Assembly (NCBI GenBank): GCA_037969395.1
Contig: JBBKXJ010000389.1
Span: 7,176-71,175 of the forward strand
Reading direction: 5' to 3'
Length of the DNA: 64,000 bases
Origin: JBBKXJ01 sp037969395
GTDB taxonomy: Bacteria > Pseudomonadota > Gammaproteobacteria > Pseudomonadales > JAUIET01
Shown here: in pieces, positions 43,343 through 51,701 of the stretch
Layout of the letters: the number at the start of each line of letters is the position of its first letter
Position numbering within the stretch: position 1 is the stretch's first letter
Notes under the pieces: model-generated
What the model was told of the DNA's origin: nothing
What the model saw: the letters and a program-made list of their open reading frames with translations, nothing else
The model's database searches: none
Translations under genes and position numbers: made by a program

Positions 43343-44212
43343 TTGCAAACAGCCCCCCTACAGGGAGCTGGTCTGGGGCTGCGTCGCGATTTCTCTAACG
43401 AAGTTGCGGCGCTGGCTCTTAACGCTGTTGACTTCTTCGAGGTCGCCCCCGAAAACTGGATTGGGGTGGGCGGTCGATTTGGTAAACAGCTACGTGCCTG
43501 CAGTGAGCGTTGGCCACTGGCATTGCACGGTCTGTCGCTGGATATTGGCGGCTTCGCGCCATTGAACACCGATCTGCTGTACAGCATCAAAGCTTTTATG
43601 CAACAGCATGGCTGCCAACGTTATTCTGAACACCTGACCTATTGTGCAGACGAGGGTCAACTCTATGACCTGTTACCCATCCCGTTCACCGCAGAGGCCG
43701 TGCACTACGTGGCAGGCCGCGTGCGGCAGGCGCAGGATATTCTGGGCTGCCGCATAGCACTCGAAAATGCCTCTTACTACGCTACCGCCGGGCAAGAGCT
43801 ATCCGAACTTGAATTTATTAACGCCGTGATAGGCGAAGCCGATTGCGACCTGTTGCTCGACGTGAATAATATCTACGTCAACAGTATCAATCATCGTTAC
43901 GATCCTTACGAATTCCTGACAGGCCTGCCTGGCCAGCGCGCGACCTATATTCACATCGCCGGTCATTACGAAGAGGCCGCAGATCTGCGGGTAGATACCC
44001 ACGGTGCCGATGTCATTGATCCGGTATGGGATCTACTGCGCGCCGCATACCGGCAGTTTGGCGAATTGCCCACGTTGCTGGAAAGAGATTTTAATATCCC
44101 GCCGCTGGCAGAACTGCTCAATGAAGTAGAGTTGGTGCGTAAGCAGCAGGCGCTAGCAGCCAACGTAGACGTACCCTGCAACGAAAACCAGGCGTGCAGC
44201 GGGTCGATGTGA
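43343..44212 (+). CDS. hvfB: DUF692 multinuclear non-heme iron oxidase (HvfB-like)
   Basis: 289 residues of the MbnB/TglH/ChrH/HvfB (MNIO) family, which modifies cysteine residues of partner peptides using iron. Metal-binding segments are intact: LALHGLSLDIGG, YSEHLTYC, IALENASYY, LLLDVNNIYVNSINH, YIHIAGHYE, DTHGADV and LLERDFN. I chose the TTG at 43343 because AGGAG lies 6 nt upstream and MQTAPLQGAGLGLRRDF fits the family N-terminus; a TTG at 43295 is less likely. Its expected substrate is the precursor encoded 64 bp upstream. GTGA overlap at 44209 couples it to the DUF2063 gene. Confidence 0.9.
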   Translation: MQTAPLQGAGLGLRRDFSNEVAALALNAVDFFEVAPENWIGVGGRFGKQLRACSERWPLALHGLSLDIGGFAPLNTDLLYSIKAFMQQHGCQRYSEHLTYCADEGQLYDLLPIPFTAEAVHYVAGRVRQAQDILGCRIALENASYYATAGQELSELEFINAVIGEADCDLLLDVNNIYVNSINHRYDPYEFLTGLPGQRATYIHIAGHYEEAADLRVDTHGADVIDPVWDLLRAAYRQFGELPTLLERDFNIPPLAELLNEVELVRKQQALAANVDVPCNENQACSGSM

Positions 44213-44973
44213 GCTCCGAAATAACCACCCTGCAGACGCAACAAAAATTATGGACGGCACACTTGCGACAGCCCGCCGTGCATGCTGCCCCGGCGGCGAT
44301 TGAAGATCGCCGCCTACAAATTTATCGTGATCTGCTGTATAAAAACGTTGAGGGTTTGATCAGCGGCGCTTTTCCAGTGCTGCGCAAGATTACTGACGAC
44401 GCGGCCTGGCACGCCATGGTGCGCGATTTTATGCATCGGCACGTATGCCATACGCCGTATTTTATGGAAGTTGCCCAGGAATTCATCCAATACCTGGAAA
44501 ACGAGCGTCGTCAGCAAGAGGGTGACCCGCCGTTTCTGCTTGAACTCGCTCACTACGAGTGGGTAGAAATTGCGCTTGATCTGGCGGAGACCGACATTAC
44601 TCAAATTTCCGTAAATGCGGACGGCTCGCTGCTGCATGGCCATCCGTTGGTGTCGCCATTAGCGTGGTCGCTTGCTTACCGTTTCCCGGTGCACACCATA
44701 GGCCCTGCGCTGCAACCGGAGCAGGCGCCTGCGGAGTCAACTTACCTGGTGGTTTATAGAAACCGCAGCGACCAGGTCAGGTTTATGCAAGCCAACGCAG
44801 TGACGGCGCGAATGTTAGCCTTACTGGACGACGAGCAAAAATTGACCGGTGCGCAGGTTTTGCAGCAAATCGCCGAGGAAATACAGCACCCGCAGCCAGA
44901 ACAAGTAATCAAGAGTGGCCTGCAAACACTGACAACAATGCGCGAGCTGGACATCATTTTAGGTACGCAGTAA
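44209..44973 (+). CDS. hvfC: DUF2063 MNIO partner protein (HvfC-like)
   Basis: About 254 residues. The N-terminal DUF2063 domain contains RRLQIYRDLLYKNVEGLISG, AFPVLRKITDDAAWHAMVRD and PYFMEVAQEFIQYLENE, conserved in HvfC/BufC proteins that bind the precursor leader and present it to the MNIO enzyme. A C-terminal winged-helix-like part follows. I chose the GTG at 44209 because it overlaps the upstream stop (GTGA) and gives a short N-terminus; a GTG at 44194 is possible. No DoxX gene, common in such operons, follows. Confidence 0.87.
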   Translation: MSSEITTLQTQQKLWTAHLRQPAVHAAPAAIEDRRLQIYRDLLYKNVEGLISGAFPVLRKITDDAAWHAMVRDFMHRHVCHTPYFMEVAQEFIQYLENERRQQEGDPPFLLELAHYEWVEIALDLAETDITQISVNADGSLLHGHPLVSPLAWSLAYRFPVHTIGPALQPEQAPAESTYLVVYRNRSDQVRFMQANAVTARMLALLDDEQKLTGAQVLQQIAEEIQHPQPEQVIKSGLQTLTTMRELDIILGTQ

Positions 44974-45074
44974 TGTGTCCGTTAACAAAGGCTGTTACAG
45001 GCGTGGTGTTACCTCGCTTTTTTTGTTTAAATCCGCGCAACCCCATTCTATTTTGCGCGCAGAGATTGTCATTT

Positions 45075-45782
45075 ATGCTTAATCGTTACAGCGTCGTCTG
45101 GCTATTGAGCCTGCTGTTCTTCATGCAGCCGGTTGCTGCGCAATTTGACCCGCCACCTAACCCTGATCCCTGGGAGAGCTGGAATCGTAAAGTCAACAAA
45201 TTTAACAACTATGCCGACCGCTATGTGCTTAAACCAGTAGCGAAGGCGTATCGGGCAGTTACGCCCGAGGTGGTTGATATTGGCGTTACCAATTTTTTCC
45301 GCAATTTGCGCGAGCCGATAACCATTGTAAATGACATATTTCAGTTCAAGCTGATGCAGGCCGGCGCCGACAGCAGTCGCTTTTTGATCAACAGCTCGCT
45401 GGGCCTGGCTGGGCTATTCGACGTTGCCAGCGGTTTGGGTTTGCCGCGCAACCAGGAAGATTTTGGCCAAAGTCTGGGCTATTGGGGCGTGGGACCGGGT
45501 CCTTATGTGGAATTGCCGTTGTTGGGCCCCAGTAATGTGCGCGATGCATTTAGTCAGGTGCCTGATGCTTACACTAGTCCGATTTTGTACGTGAATGATT
45601 TGACTGCACGCTACGCTGCCACTGGTTTGCGTGTCACCGACTTGCGCGCTGACTTACTTGACGCCGAAGGGCTTATTACGGGTGACCGTTACATCTTCAT
45701 ACGCGACAGCTTTCTGCAACGCCGTGAGTCGCTGGTGCGGGATGGAGAAGTGGAAGATGATTTTGGCGAGGAAGACTTTTAG
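45075..45782 (+). CDS. mlaA: phospholipid-binding protein MlaA (VacJ)
   Basis: Outer-membrane component of the Mla system that removes phospholipids from the outer leaflet. 235 residues: signal sequence SVVWLLSLLFFMQPVAAQ, then DPWESWNRKVNKFNNYADRY, VTNFFRNLREPITIVNDIFQ, DFGQSLGYWGVGPGPYVELP and LLGPSNVRDAF, all VacJ hallmarks. There is no lipobox cysteine, unlike E. coli MlaA, a lipoprotein. I chose the ATG at 45075 at the signal peptide; a frame back to 44973 has no merit. It lies 101 bp after hvfC on the same strand. Confidence 0.93.
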   Translation: MLNRYSVVWLLSLLFFMQPVAAQFDPPPNPDPWESWNRKVNKFNNYADRYVLKPVAKAYRAVTPEVVDIGVTNFFRNLREPITIVNDIFQFKLMQAGADSSRFLINSSLGLAGLFDVASGLGLPRNQEDFGQSLGYWGVGPGPYVELPLLGPSNVRDAFSQVPDAYTSPILYVNDLTARYAATGLRVTDLRADLLDAEGLITGDRYIFIRDSFLQRRESLVRDGEVEDDFGEEDF

Positions 45783-45854
45783 AGCCCCTTTAGCGGGGGT
45801 TCCAACTTACCTTTCCTGCTCGTTATTCGAACAGGTTGCTACTCGAAAAAGCCG

Positions 45855-46160
45855 CTAATCAAAAATTTCGACAATGGACAACGCCAGATGCCTGTCAGCG
45901 CCACTGCCGGTAATGCGATTGACGCTGGCGCTGGCGGCGAATTCGCTGCTTTTCTTGTCTAGCGGCTTGATGCGCACAACCAGCTTGTCGCCTTCTTTAA
46001 GCGGTGCGTCGGTGCGGATCAGCAGTCCTACGCCGCTTATATCCTTGCACATGCCCTCGTAGGTTTCAGAGCCCTCAGCGGGCTCTAAAATGACAATGCT
46101 ATCGAGCTTCATGCGGATGAAAGCGCGTTTGTCATCTGCGGTGGTATCTACGCCAGGCAT
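45855..46160 (-). CDS. PilZ domain c-di-GMP-binding protein
   Basis: 101 residues. The c-di-GMP site is complete: RAFIR at 12-16 (RxxxR) and DISGVG at 40-45 (DxSxxG). The remainder is the PilZ beta-barrel, so this is a single-domain receptor whose target is unknown. It lies between mlaA (convergent) and the REC-PP2C gene (divergent), as in Pseudomonas. The 184 bp between it and the REC-PP2C gene should hold both promoters, but I see no convincing box there. Confidence 0.88.
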   Translation of the reverse strand: MPGVDTTADDKRAFIRMKLDSIVILEPAEGSETYEGMCKDISGVGLLIRTDAPLKEGDKLVVRIKPLDKKSSEFAASASVNRITGSGADRHLALSIVEIFD

Positions 46161-46344
46161 AATTTCCTCAAAGTTCAGTGTGACGGGGCGTCTTTATATT
46201 ATGAGTGTGGCGCCGAGTCAATCTACAATGTCCACTTGCACTTGTTTGGTGAAACGAGTAACGTGCGGGGCAGTTTTTTTGGGCAAAGAATAGCCGCCCT
46301 TATCTTATAAAGCACCAATCTGGTGTTGGTAATTTCTGTCTCGA

Positions 46345-47523
46345 ATGGATACTGAACGCCGTATTTTAGTCATCGATGATGACCGTGTCGTGCGTCAAAG
46401 CATCGCGGCATATCTTGAAGATAGCGGCTTTGACGTTTTGCTCGCTGATGATGGTGCCTCCGGTCTTAATGTATACCGGCATGAACACCCCGAGCTGGTT
46501 GTGTGCGACCTGCGCATGCCGGGGTTGGATGGCATCAGCGTGCTCCATGAAATCGCCAAAGACGGCAGCGATACGCCCATTATCGTCATATCCGGTGCCG
46601 GAGTGATGGCCGATGTCGTCGAAGCATTACGCATTGGCGCTAGCGACTATCTGATCAAGCCCATTATCGATCTCGAAATGCTTGAGCACGCGATTTCCCG
46701 TAGCCTTGAAAGTTCGGACCTAAAAAAGCAGAACGCTCACTATCGCAGCGAACTTGAGCAGGCTAACAAGGAACTGCAGTCGCATCTGCACGCTTTACAG
46801 CAAGACCAGCAGGCGGGTCGCCACGTGCAAATGCAAATGTTGCCGACCACGCCAAAAGTGATTGATAGCGTTCGTTTCGAACATAAGATTATTCCGTCAC
46901 TGTATTTGAGCGGTGATTTCGTTGAGTACTTCACCGTTGGCAGCGACCACAGCGTATTTTTGATTGCCGACGTGTCTGGTCACGGCGCATCGTCAGCTTT
47001 CGTTACCGTGTTATTAAAAAATCTTGCAGCCCGGGCGCGCAGTAATTTCGGCCGCCACGCTGATCGCAGCGTACTATCGCCGGCAAAGCTGCTGGAGAGC
47101 ATTAACAAAGAGCTGCTCGACACCGCACTGGGCAAGCACATCACCATGGTGGTTGCGACGCTGAATAATAAACAAAATAGCCTGCTGTACAGCATTGCCG
47201 GTCACTTGCCATGCCCGATACTGACAACAGCAGATGAAGTAAAATATCTCGAAGGCAAGGGTTTGCCCATTGGCCTGTTTGCCGACGCGACGTATGATGA
47301 ATACCAGATGGACTTGCCGCCACAATTTCGTTTGACGCTGTTTTCCGACGGCATTCTGGAATTGCTCGAGCAACAGAGCCTGCAGGACAAGGAAAGTTAC
47401 CTGCTGGATGTGGCACATAACCCGCAGCTAAGTTTGCAAGAAATAATGACTACGCTGAATCTTTCAGACCTGCAGGAAGCACCCGATGACATCGCCGTTC
47501 TTATGCTCTCCAGAGACGGGTAG
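46345..47523 (+). CDS. response regulator with PP2C (SpoIIE-type) phosphatase, RssB-like
   Basis: 392 residues. The N-terminal receiver has the pocket VIDDD and phosphoacceptor D55 in VVCDLRMPGLDG. A coiled-coil linker (about 125-160) leads to a SpoIIE-type PP2C domain (about 175-390) with SGDFVEYF, ADVSGHGASSAFV, FSDGILELLEQ and DDIAVLML, which hold the metal-binding aspartates. Such proteins dephosphorylate a STAS anti-sigma antagonist; the STAS gene lies 8 bp downstream. The pair matches the order known as rssB-rssC in Pseudomonas. The partner kinase is not in the window. Confidence 0.9.
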   Translation: MDTERRILVIDDDRVVRQSIAAYLEDSGFDVLLADDGASGLNVYRHEHPELVVCDLRMPGLDGISVLHEIAKDGSDTPIIVISGAGVMADVVEALRIGASDYLIKPIIDLEMLEHAISRSLESSDLKKQNAHYRSELEQANKELQSHLHALQQDQQAGRHVQMQMLPTTPKVIDSVRFEHKIIPSLYLSGDFVEYFTVGSDHSVFLIADVSGHGASSAFVTVLLKNLAARARSNFGRHADRSVLSPAKLLESINKELLDTALGKHITMVVATLNNKQNSLLYSIAGHLPCPILTTADEVKYLEGKGLPIGLFADATYDEYQMDLPPQFRLTLFSDGILELLEQQSLQDKESYLLDVAHNPQLSLQEIMTTLNLSDLQEAPDDIAVLMLSRDG

Positions 47524-47531
47524 ATGACGCC

Positions 47532-48044
47532 ATGAACCAAGCCGCAGAGCCGCGCCCTGGGAAAATTTTAGCCGCCCGCCACGGTGGAACCACGGTACTT
47601 AAGTTGGTCGGCGATGTGCGCCTGACGATGAGCACCAGCCTCGATAACTTTATCATTGCCATGTTTGACGAACCAAGCTTTGCCAGCGTCTCTATTGATC
47701 TTGGCGAAGCCGAAGGTCTCGACAGCACCACGCTCGGTTTGCTTGCCAAAATTGCCATCAGGACGCGTGGGCAATTTCAGTTCACGCCGATTTTAGTCTG
47801 CAGCGATCCAAGCATACTTAAACTGCTGGATAGCATGTGTTTCGACACAATCTTCGAAATTCGTGAACAGGCTCCCGAACAACTCAGTGATTTTGGTGAG
47901 CTACCTGTTGCTGTTTCCAGCGAGGCAGAGGTTAAGGAAAAGGTGCTGGAGGCGCATCGCTTGTTGATGGGATTAAGCGAGGAAAACGCCGAGCGTTTTC
48001 GCGAATTGGTGTGCAGTCTGGAAGCCGCGCCTACGGCGCTTTAA
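47532..48044 (+). CDS. STAS-domain anti-sigma factor antagonist (RssC-like)
   Basis: 170 residues. The STAS domain (about 10-110) has the conserved phosphorylation site GLDSTTLG, with Ser65 as the likely acceptor. A C-terminal helical extension of about 50 residues follows. The unphosphorylated form would bind an anti-sigma factor or kinase; the upstream PP2C protein is its probable phosphatase. It is cotranscribed with that gene and convergent with the TerB-like gene. Confidence 0.88.
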   Translation: MNQAAEPRPGKILAARHGGTTVLKLVGDVRLTMSTSLDNFIIAMFDEPSFASVSIDLGEAEGLDSTTLGLLAKIAIRTRGQFQFTPILVCSDPSILKLLDSMCFDTIFEIREQAPEQLSDFGELPVAVSSEAEVKEKVLEAHRLLMGLSEENAERFRELVCSLEAAPTAL

Positions 48045-48064
48045 GCGTCGTCTTAATGCCGCTT

Positions 48065-48502
48065 CTATTCTGCGGCTCTCAGCTTGGCCTGAATGAAATC
48101 CTTGTGCGAAACGTAAAGCAGGTCGGCGATCTTGCGTATGTAGTGCTCCTCGAATTTGTCCAGATGGCCGTCGGCATAGGCAACTTGCCAAAGCATAGCA
48201 ATGATCTGAACCTTCTCACGCGCGTCAAACTGTTCGTTAATAACACTGGTAAACGGATACATGGAGACGGCGTCCTGCTTTTCCTGCTCCGCAAGGTCGA
48301 TCAGTTCCTGCAATGCGGTTTCCTGCAGCGCAAAAGTGTTTTTCAGCGCTGCCTTGGCCGCATCGATCTCAACCGGGTCTTTGTTATAGTCAGCGTAGAT
48401 CAGCTCAATTAACAGGGCGGCACTCGCCAGCTCAATTGACGGCGCCAGGTGTTTCTCGTTACCCGGCGTCGCTGAGAGAATATCTTTCAATTTATCAAAC
48501 AT
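48065..48502 (-). CDS. TerB-like (tellurite resistance TerB family) protein
   Basis: 145 residues, mostly alpha-helical. ASAALLIELIYADYNKDPVEIDAAKAAL and QIIAMLWQVAYADGHLDKFEEHYIRKIADLL show the two-helix acidic pattern of the TerB/DUF533 superfamily, which may bind metal ions. No transmembrane or signal sequence is seen. The family name does not imply tellurite resistance here. It is immediately downstream of tal on the same strand (7 bp gap) and probably cotranscribed. Confidence 0.8.
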   Translation of the reverse strand: MFDKLKDILSATPGNEKHLAPSIELASAALLIELIYADYNKDPVEIDAAKAALKNTFALQETALQELIDLAEQEKQDAVSMYPFTSVINEQFDAREKVQIIAMLWQVAYADGHLDKFEEHYIRKIADLLYVSHKDFIQAKLRAAE

Positions 48503-48509
48503 TTAAGTA

Positions 48510-49457
48510 TTAAGCCTGTAGTAATCTCTCAAGTTTAACCTGGTCCGCAGCGAAATTTCGTATGCCTTCGGCCAGCTTTTCGGTAGCCATCGCGTCTTCA
48601 TTTTGCTGCCAACGAAAGGCGTTTTCATCAAAAGCTACCCGCGTAATCTGTTCCTGCGGCTGATCGGCGTGCAGCTGTTGCGGAAGCTCCCTTGAGTCAG
48701 CCGCCAGCTCGCTCATTAGCTGCGGACTTATGGTCAGGCGGTCGCAGCCGGCCAGTGCTTCAATTTCACCAATGTTACGAAAGCTGGCACCCATGACGAC
48801 CGTGGCATACTCATGTTGCTTGTAATAATCATATATTTTACGCACTGAAAGCACGCCCGGGTCATTGCTGGCGTCGTATTTGAGATCGGTGTTGGCCTTA
48901 TACCAGTCGAGGATGCGACCCACGAATGGAGAGATTAGAAACACACCAGCATCAGCACAGGCCGCCGCCTGAACAAAGCTGAATAACAGCGTAAGGTTGC
49001 AATTTATATTTTCCTTTTCCAACACTGCGGCCGCTTGAATACCCTCCCAGGTCGAGGCAATTTTGATCAGTATTCGGTCGGGGCTGATATCTTCGGCCGC
49101 ATACAATTCGATGATTCTGTGCGCGCGATCTATAGTCGCCTGCGTGTTAAACGAGGCACGGGCGTCAACCTCGGTCGACACCCGGCCCGGCACAATTTGC
49201 AAAATTTCCTTGCCGATGCTGACCGCGAGTTTGTCGGCACACAACTGCAGTTGCTCGGCGTCGCTGGCACGCTGCTGCGCAGCCCATGCTTTGGCCGCGA
49301 CCATCAACGGCTGATAGTGTGGCAGCGCGGCGGCTTTCAATAATAGCGAGGGGTTGGTCGTGGCATCCTGCGGCTGGTATTGTTCGATGGCCTCAATATC
49401 GCCGGTGTCGGCAACCACTACGGTCATTTTTTTCAGTTGTTCCAGTTTGTTTGTCAT
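48510..49457 (-). CDS. tal: transaldolase
   Basis: Pentose phosphate enzyme transferring a dihydroxyacetone unit from sedoheptulose 7-phosphate. 315 residues, matching TalB length. MTNKLEQLKKMTVVVADTGD and YQPQDATTNPSLLLKAAALP are the canonical N-terminal motifs. The Schiff-base lysine is in RILIKIASTWEGI near residue 130. Two ATG codons are adjacent (49460, 49457); I used the second, which fits the family. A longer frame to 49721 lies inside dusA. Confidence 0.96.
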   Translation of the reverse strand: MTNKLEQLKKMTVVVADTGDIEAIEQYQPQDATTNPSLLLKAAALPHYQPLMVAAKAWAAQQRASDAEQLQLCADKLAVSIGKEILQIVPGRVSTEVDARASFNTQATIDRAHRIIELYAAEDISPDRILIKIASTWEGIQAAAVLEKENINCNLTLLFSFVQAAACADAGVFLISPFVGRILDWYKANTDLKYDASNDPGVLSVRKIYDYYKQHEYATVVMGASFRNIGEIEALAGCDRLTISPQLMSELAADSRELPQQLHADQPQEQITRVAFDENAFRWQQNEDAMATEKLAEGIRNFAADQVKLERLLQA

Positions 49458-49473
49458 CATGCTATCTCTTGAT

Positions 49474-50457
49474 TTACGTTGTTTGAGCAACGCCGACCAG
49501 CGCATATGCCTCTTCCAACAGCTGGATTGAGGCAGTGTCTTTGTGGACATTCTCGCTGATATGGCGACGAAAGCGGCGCGCCCCTGGTTGCCCGTGAAAT
49601 AAGCCCAACACGTGTTTGGCGGTATGCTTAAGCGCTGTGCCGGATTGCAACTGCTGTGCGGCATATTCAAGGTAGCCGGCGAAAACCTGTTCCCGGCTCG
49701 GTGTAGTGCGCGCCACACCAAATACTCGACTGTCTACCTCGGCGAGTATGTAAGGGTCGTAGTAGGCAGTGCGACCGAGCATGACACCGTCTACTTCAGT
49801 GAGATGTTGCAGAGTATCTTCCAGCGTAGTGATACCGCCGTTAATCACAATGTCGAGCTGCGGAAATAACGTTTTAATGCGATACACGGTAGCATAATCC
49901 AGCGGCGGTATCTCACGATTCTGGCGTGGGCTCAAACCCTGCAGCCAGGCTTTGCGCGCGTGAATAATAAAGTTTTGACAGCCGCTGTTGGCGACCGTTG
50001 CAATAAAATGCGGCAACGCCGTATGCGGTTCCTGCTGATCGACGCCGATACGGCATTTGATAGTAACCGGAATATCGACCGCCGCCTGCATGGCCGTAAA
50101 GCATTCGGCAACCAGTTCGGCATTCAGCATCAAACACGCGCCAAAACTGCCCGACTTTACCCGGTCACTCGGGCAGCCCACGTTCAGATTAACCTCGTCG
50201 AACCCGTGTTGCTCGGCGAGGGTGGCGCACGCTGCCAGTTTCGCCGGATCGCTGCCGCCCAGCTGCAGAGCCAGTGGATGTTCCGCCGGGTCATACGCCA
50301 GCAGCCACTGCGGATCACCGCGCAGCAGGGCTTCGGCAGTGATCATCTCAGTGTATAGCAAAGCATGCCGACTGAGCAGGCGCAGCAGATAGCGGTCGTG
50401 GCGGTCGGTCAGGTCCATCATTGGAGCAACGCAAAAGCGTCTGTTGAGGCTTGTCAT
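49474..50457 (-). CDS. dusA: tRNA-dihydrouridine synthase A
   Basis: FMN enzyme reducing U20/U20a in the tRNA D-loop. 327 residues. CVAPMMDLTDRHDRYLLRLL is the DusA-specific N-terminus. NLNVGCPSDRVKSGSFGACLM contains the catalytic Cys. IHARKAWLQGLSPRQNREIPPL and INGGITTLED bind the FMN, followed by the C-terminal tRNA-binding helical domain. It lies 16 bp upstream of tal on the same strand. Confidence 0.96.
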   Translation of the reverse strand: MTSLNRRFCVAPMMDLTDRHDRYLLRLLSRHALLYTEMITAEALLRGDPQWLLAYDPAEHPLALQLGGSDPAKLAACATLAEQHGFDEVNLNVGCPSDRVKSGSFGACLMLNAELVAECFTAMQAAVDIPVTIKCRIGVDQQEPHTALPHFIATVANSGCQNFIIHARKAWLQGLSPRQNREIPPLDYATVYRIKTLFPQLDIVINGGITTLEDTLQHLTEVDGVMLGRTAYYDPYILAEVDSRVFGVARTTPSREQVFAGYLEYAAQQLQSGTALKHTAKHVLGLFHGQPGARRFRRHISENVHKDTASIQLLEEAYALVGVAQTT

Positions 50458-50639
50458 ATAGCGCGAAATAGCAATGGCGTAACTGCTATTTTATATATTC
50501 CGTGGTATCAGGCAAAGCCTGGTTTGAGCAGCGTGTCTAAACGACAAAGTATTTGAAGTACAGATATGCTGCACTATGCAAACGCAAGAGCCCTGGCCAT
50601 CCACCGCTGCGCTTGCTACATATCGAGGGCTGGGCAGAG

Positions 50640-50715
50640 TGTCGACAAGGCAATTAATTCACGCGTTTTGTATATAATGTCGACAGTTCACCGCAATCGG
50701 TAGTGATATAATGTC
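50640..50715 (+). promoter_or_regulatory. twin -10 boxes and TGTCGACA palindromes upstream of the GGDEF gene
   Basis: TATAAT occurs at 50673-50678 and again at 50707-50712, each within a TATAATGTC direct repeat 34 bp apart. The palindrome TGTCGACA occurs at 50640-50647 and 50678-50685, the second overlapping the end of the first -10 box. No strong -35 box is seen for either. Confidence 0.45.
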
Positions 50716-50745
50716 ACCGCACTGGCCGAACCGTTAAGTCACAGC

Positions 50746-51600
50746 ATGCAATTTTTACCCAACTTTATTGCCCACGCTCTTGTTATTGCAGGCATAGGCA
50801 TTCTCATTGTTGCGATGCGCTCCATTCGCAAGATCGCGCGCGGGCTGGCACCGCAAGATGCCTTGTACAAATGGCATTTATTAACCGCGATTGTGGTTTT
50901 TCTGATTTTCGAATACTGCATTTATCTCGCTGTTCAGCTAACAGCCGGCGCGGCAGATATCTTCCTCTCCACTATTTTCTTCTTCACTGCATGCTTTATT
51001 TATATCGTCGGCAGACTGTCAATTGAAACGACGTTCGATCTGCGTCGTCTGGAAGTGCTGGAATACGAAAGCAACACCGATGCACTCACCAAACTCTACA
51101 ATCGGCGCTACCTTGACCGATCGCTGGCCGATGCCGTGTCGTTTGCGCAGCGATATAAGCTGCCGCTGTCGGTGTTGTTGATCGATGCCGATCATTTCAA
51201 ACAGATTAACGATAATCATGGCCATCACACCGGCGACCTGGCCCTGATCGCGTTGGCCGAGACGATTGCTGATACGGTGCGCGAGAATGATGTGGTCGCG
51301 CGCTACGGCGGCGAAGAGATTACCGTGATGACGCCAAATACCGCAATCGAACATGCGGTGGAATTGGCCGAGCGATTACGCCGTAAAATTGAAGTGTCAA
51401 CGGCCGTGCCGGCGGGTAAGAACAGCGAGACCGAGACCGTGCCACTCCGAGTAAGCATTGGCGTTGCCAGCCTGAGTACAAAAATACAGGATGCGAAATC
51501 CTTGCTCAGCAGTGCCGACGAGGCGCTCTATCACGCCAAACTCAGCGGTCGTAATCGGGTTTCCATCGCGGTGCCACTGGCGGCGGGCAATGCGGCCTAG
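50746..51600 (+). CDS. membrane-bound diguanylate cyclase (GGDEF)
   Basis: 284 residues. Three hydrophobic segments (about 8-24, 44-64 and 72-90) anchor it in the inner membrane without a recognised sensor domain. The GGDEF domain (about 105-275) has NTDALTKLYNRRYLD, LLIDADHFKQINDNHGH and the catalytic GGEE at 188-191, so it should be active. A canonical inhibitory RxxD site (REND, 179-182) lies five residues before it, so product feedback is expected. It makes c-di-GMP from two GTP; the PilZ protein nearby is a possible receptor. Confidence 0.92.
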   Translation: MQFLPNFIAHALVIAGIGILIVAMRSIRKIARGLAPQDALYKWHLLTAIVVFLIFEYCIYLAVQLTAGAADIFLSTIFFFTACFIYIVGRLSIETTFDLRRLEVLEYESNTDALTKLYNRRYLDRSLADAVSFAQRYKLPLSVLLIDADHFKQINDNHGHHTGDLALIALAETIADTVRENDVVARYGGEEITVMTPNTAIEHAVELAERLRRKIEVSTAVPAGKNSETETVPLRVSIGVASLSTKIQDAKSLLSSADEALYHAKLSGRNRVSIAVPLAAGNAA

Positions 51601-51701
51601 CATACGAAATATCTGTAGAGAAAGCGTTTAAGAAACAATAAAGTATCGGTCAAACTTATTGTAGTATCTAGCTATTTATTTTCTGGACCGCTTTAAATCG
51701 A

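Noticed and set aside
45781..45800. GC-rich hairpin after mlaA as a terminator
   Set aside because: The stem GAGCCCC/GGGGTTC has a wobble pair and is not followed by a T-run.
49461..49721. N-terminal extension of transaldolase
   Set aside because: It overlaps dusA in another frame, and the enzyme family starts at MTNKLEQL.
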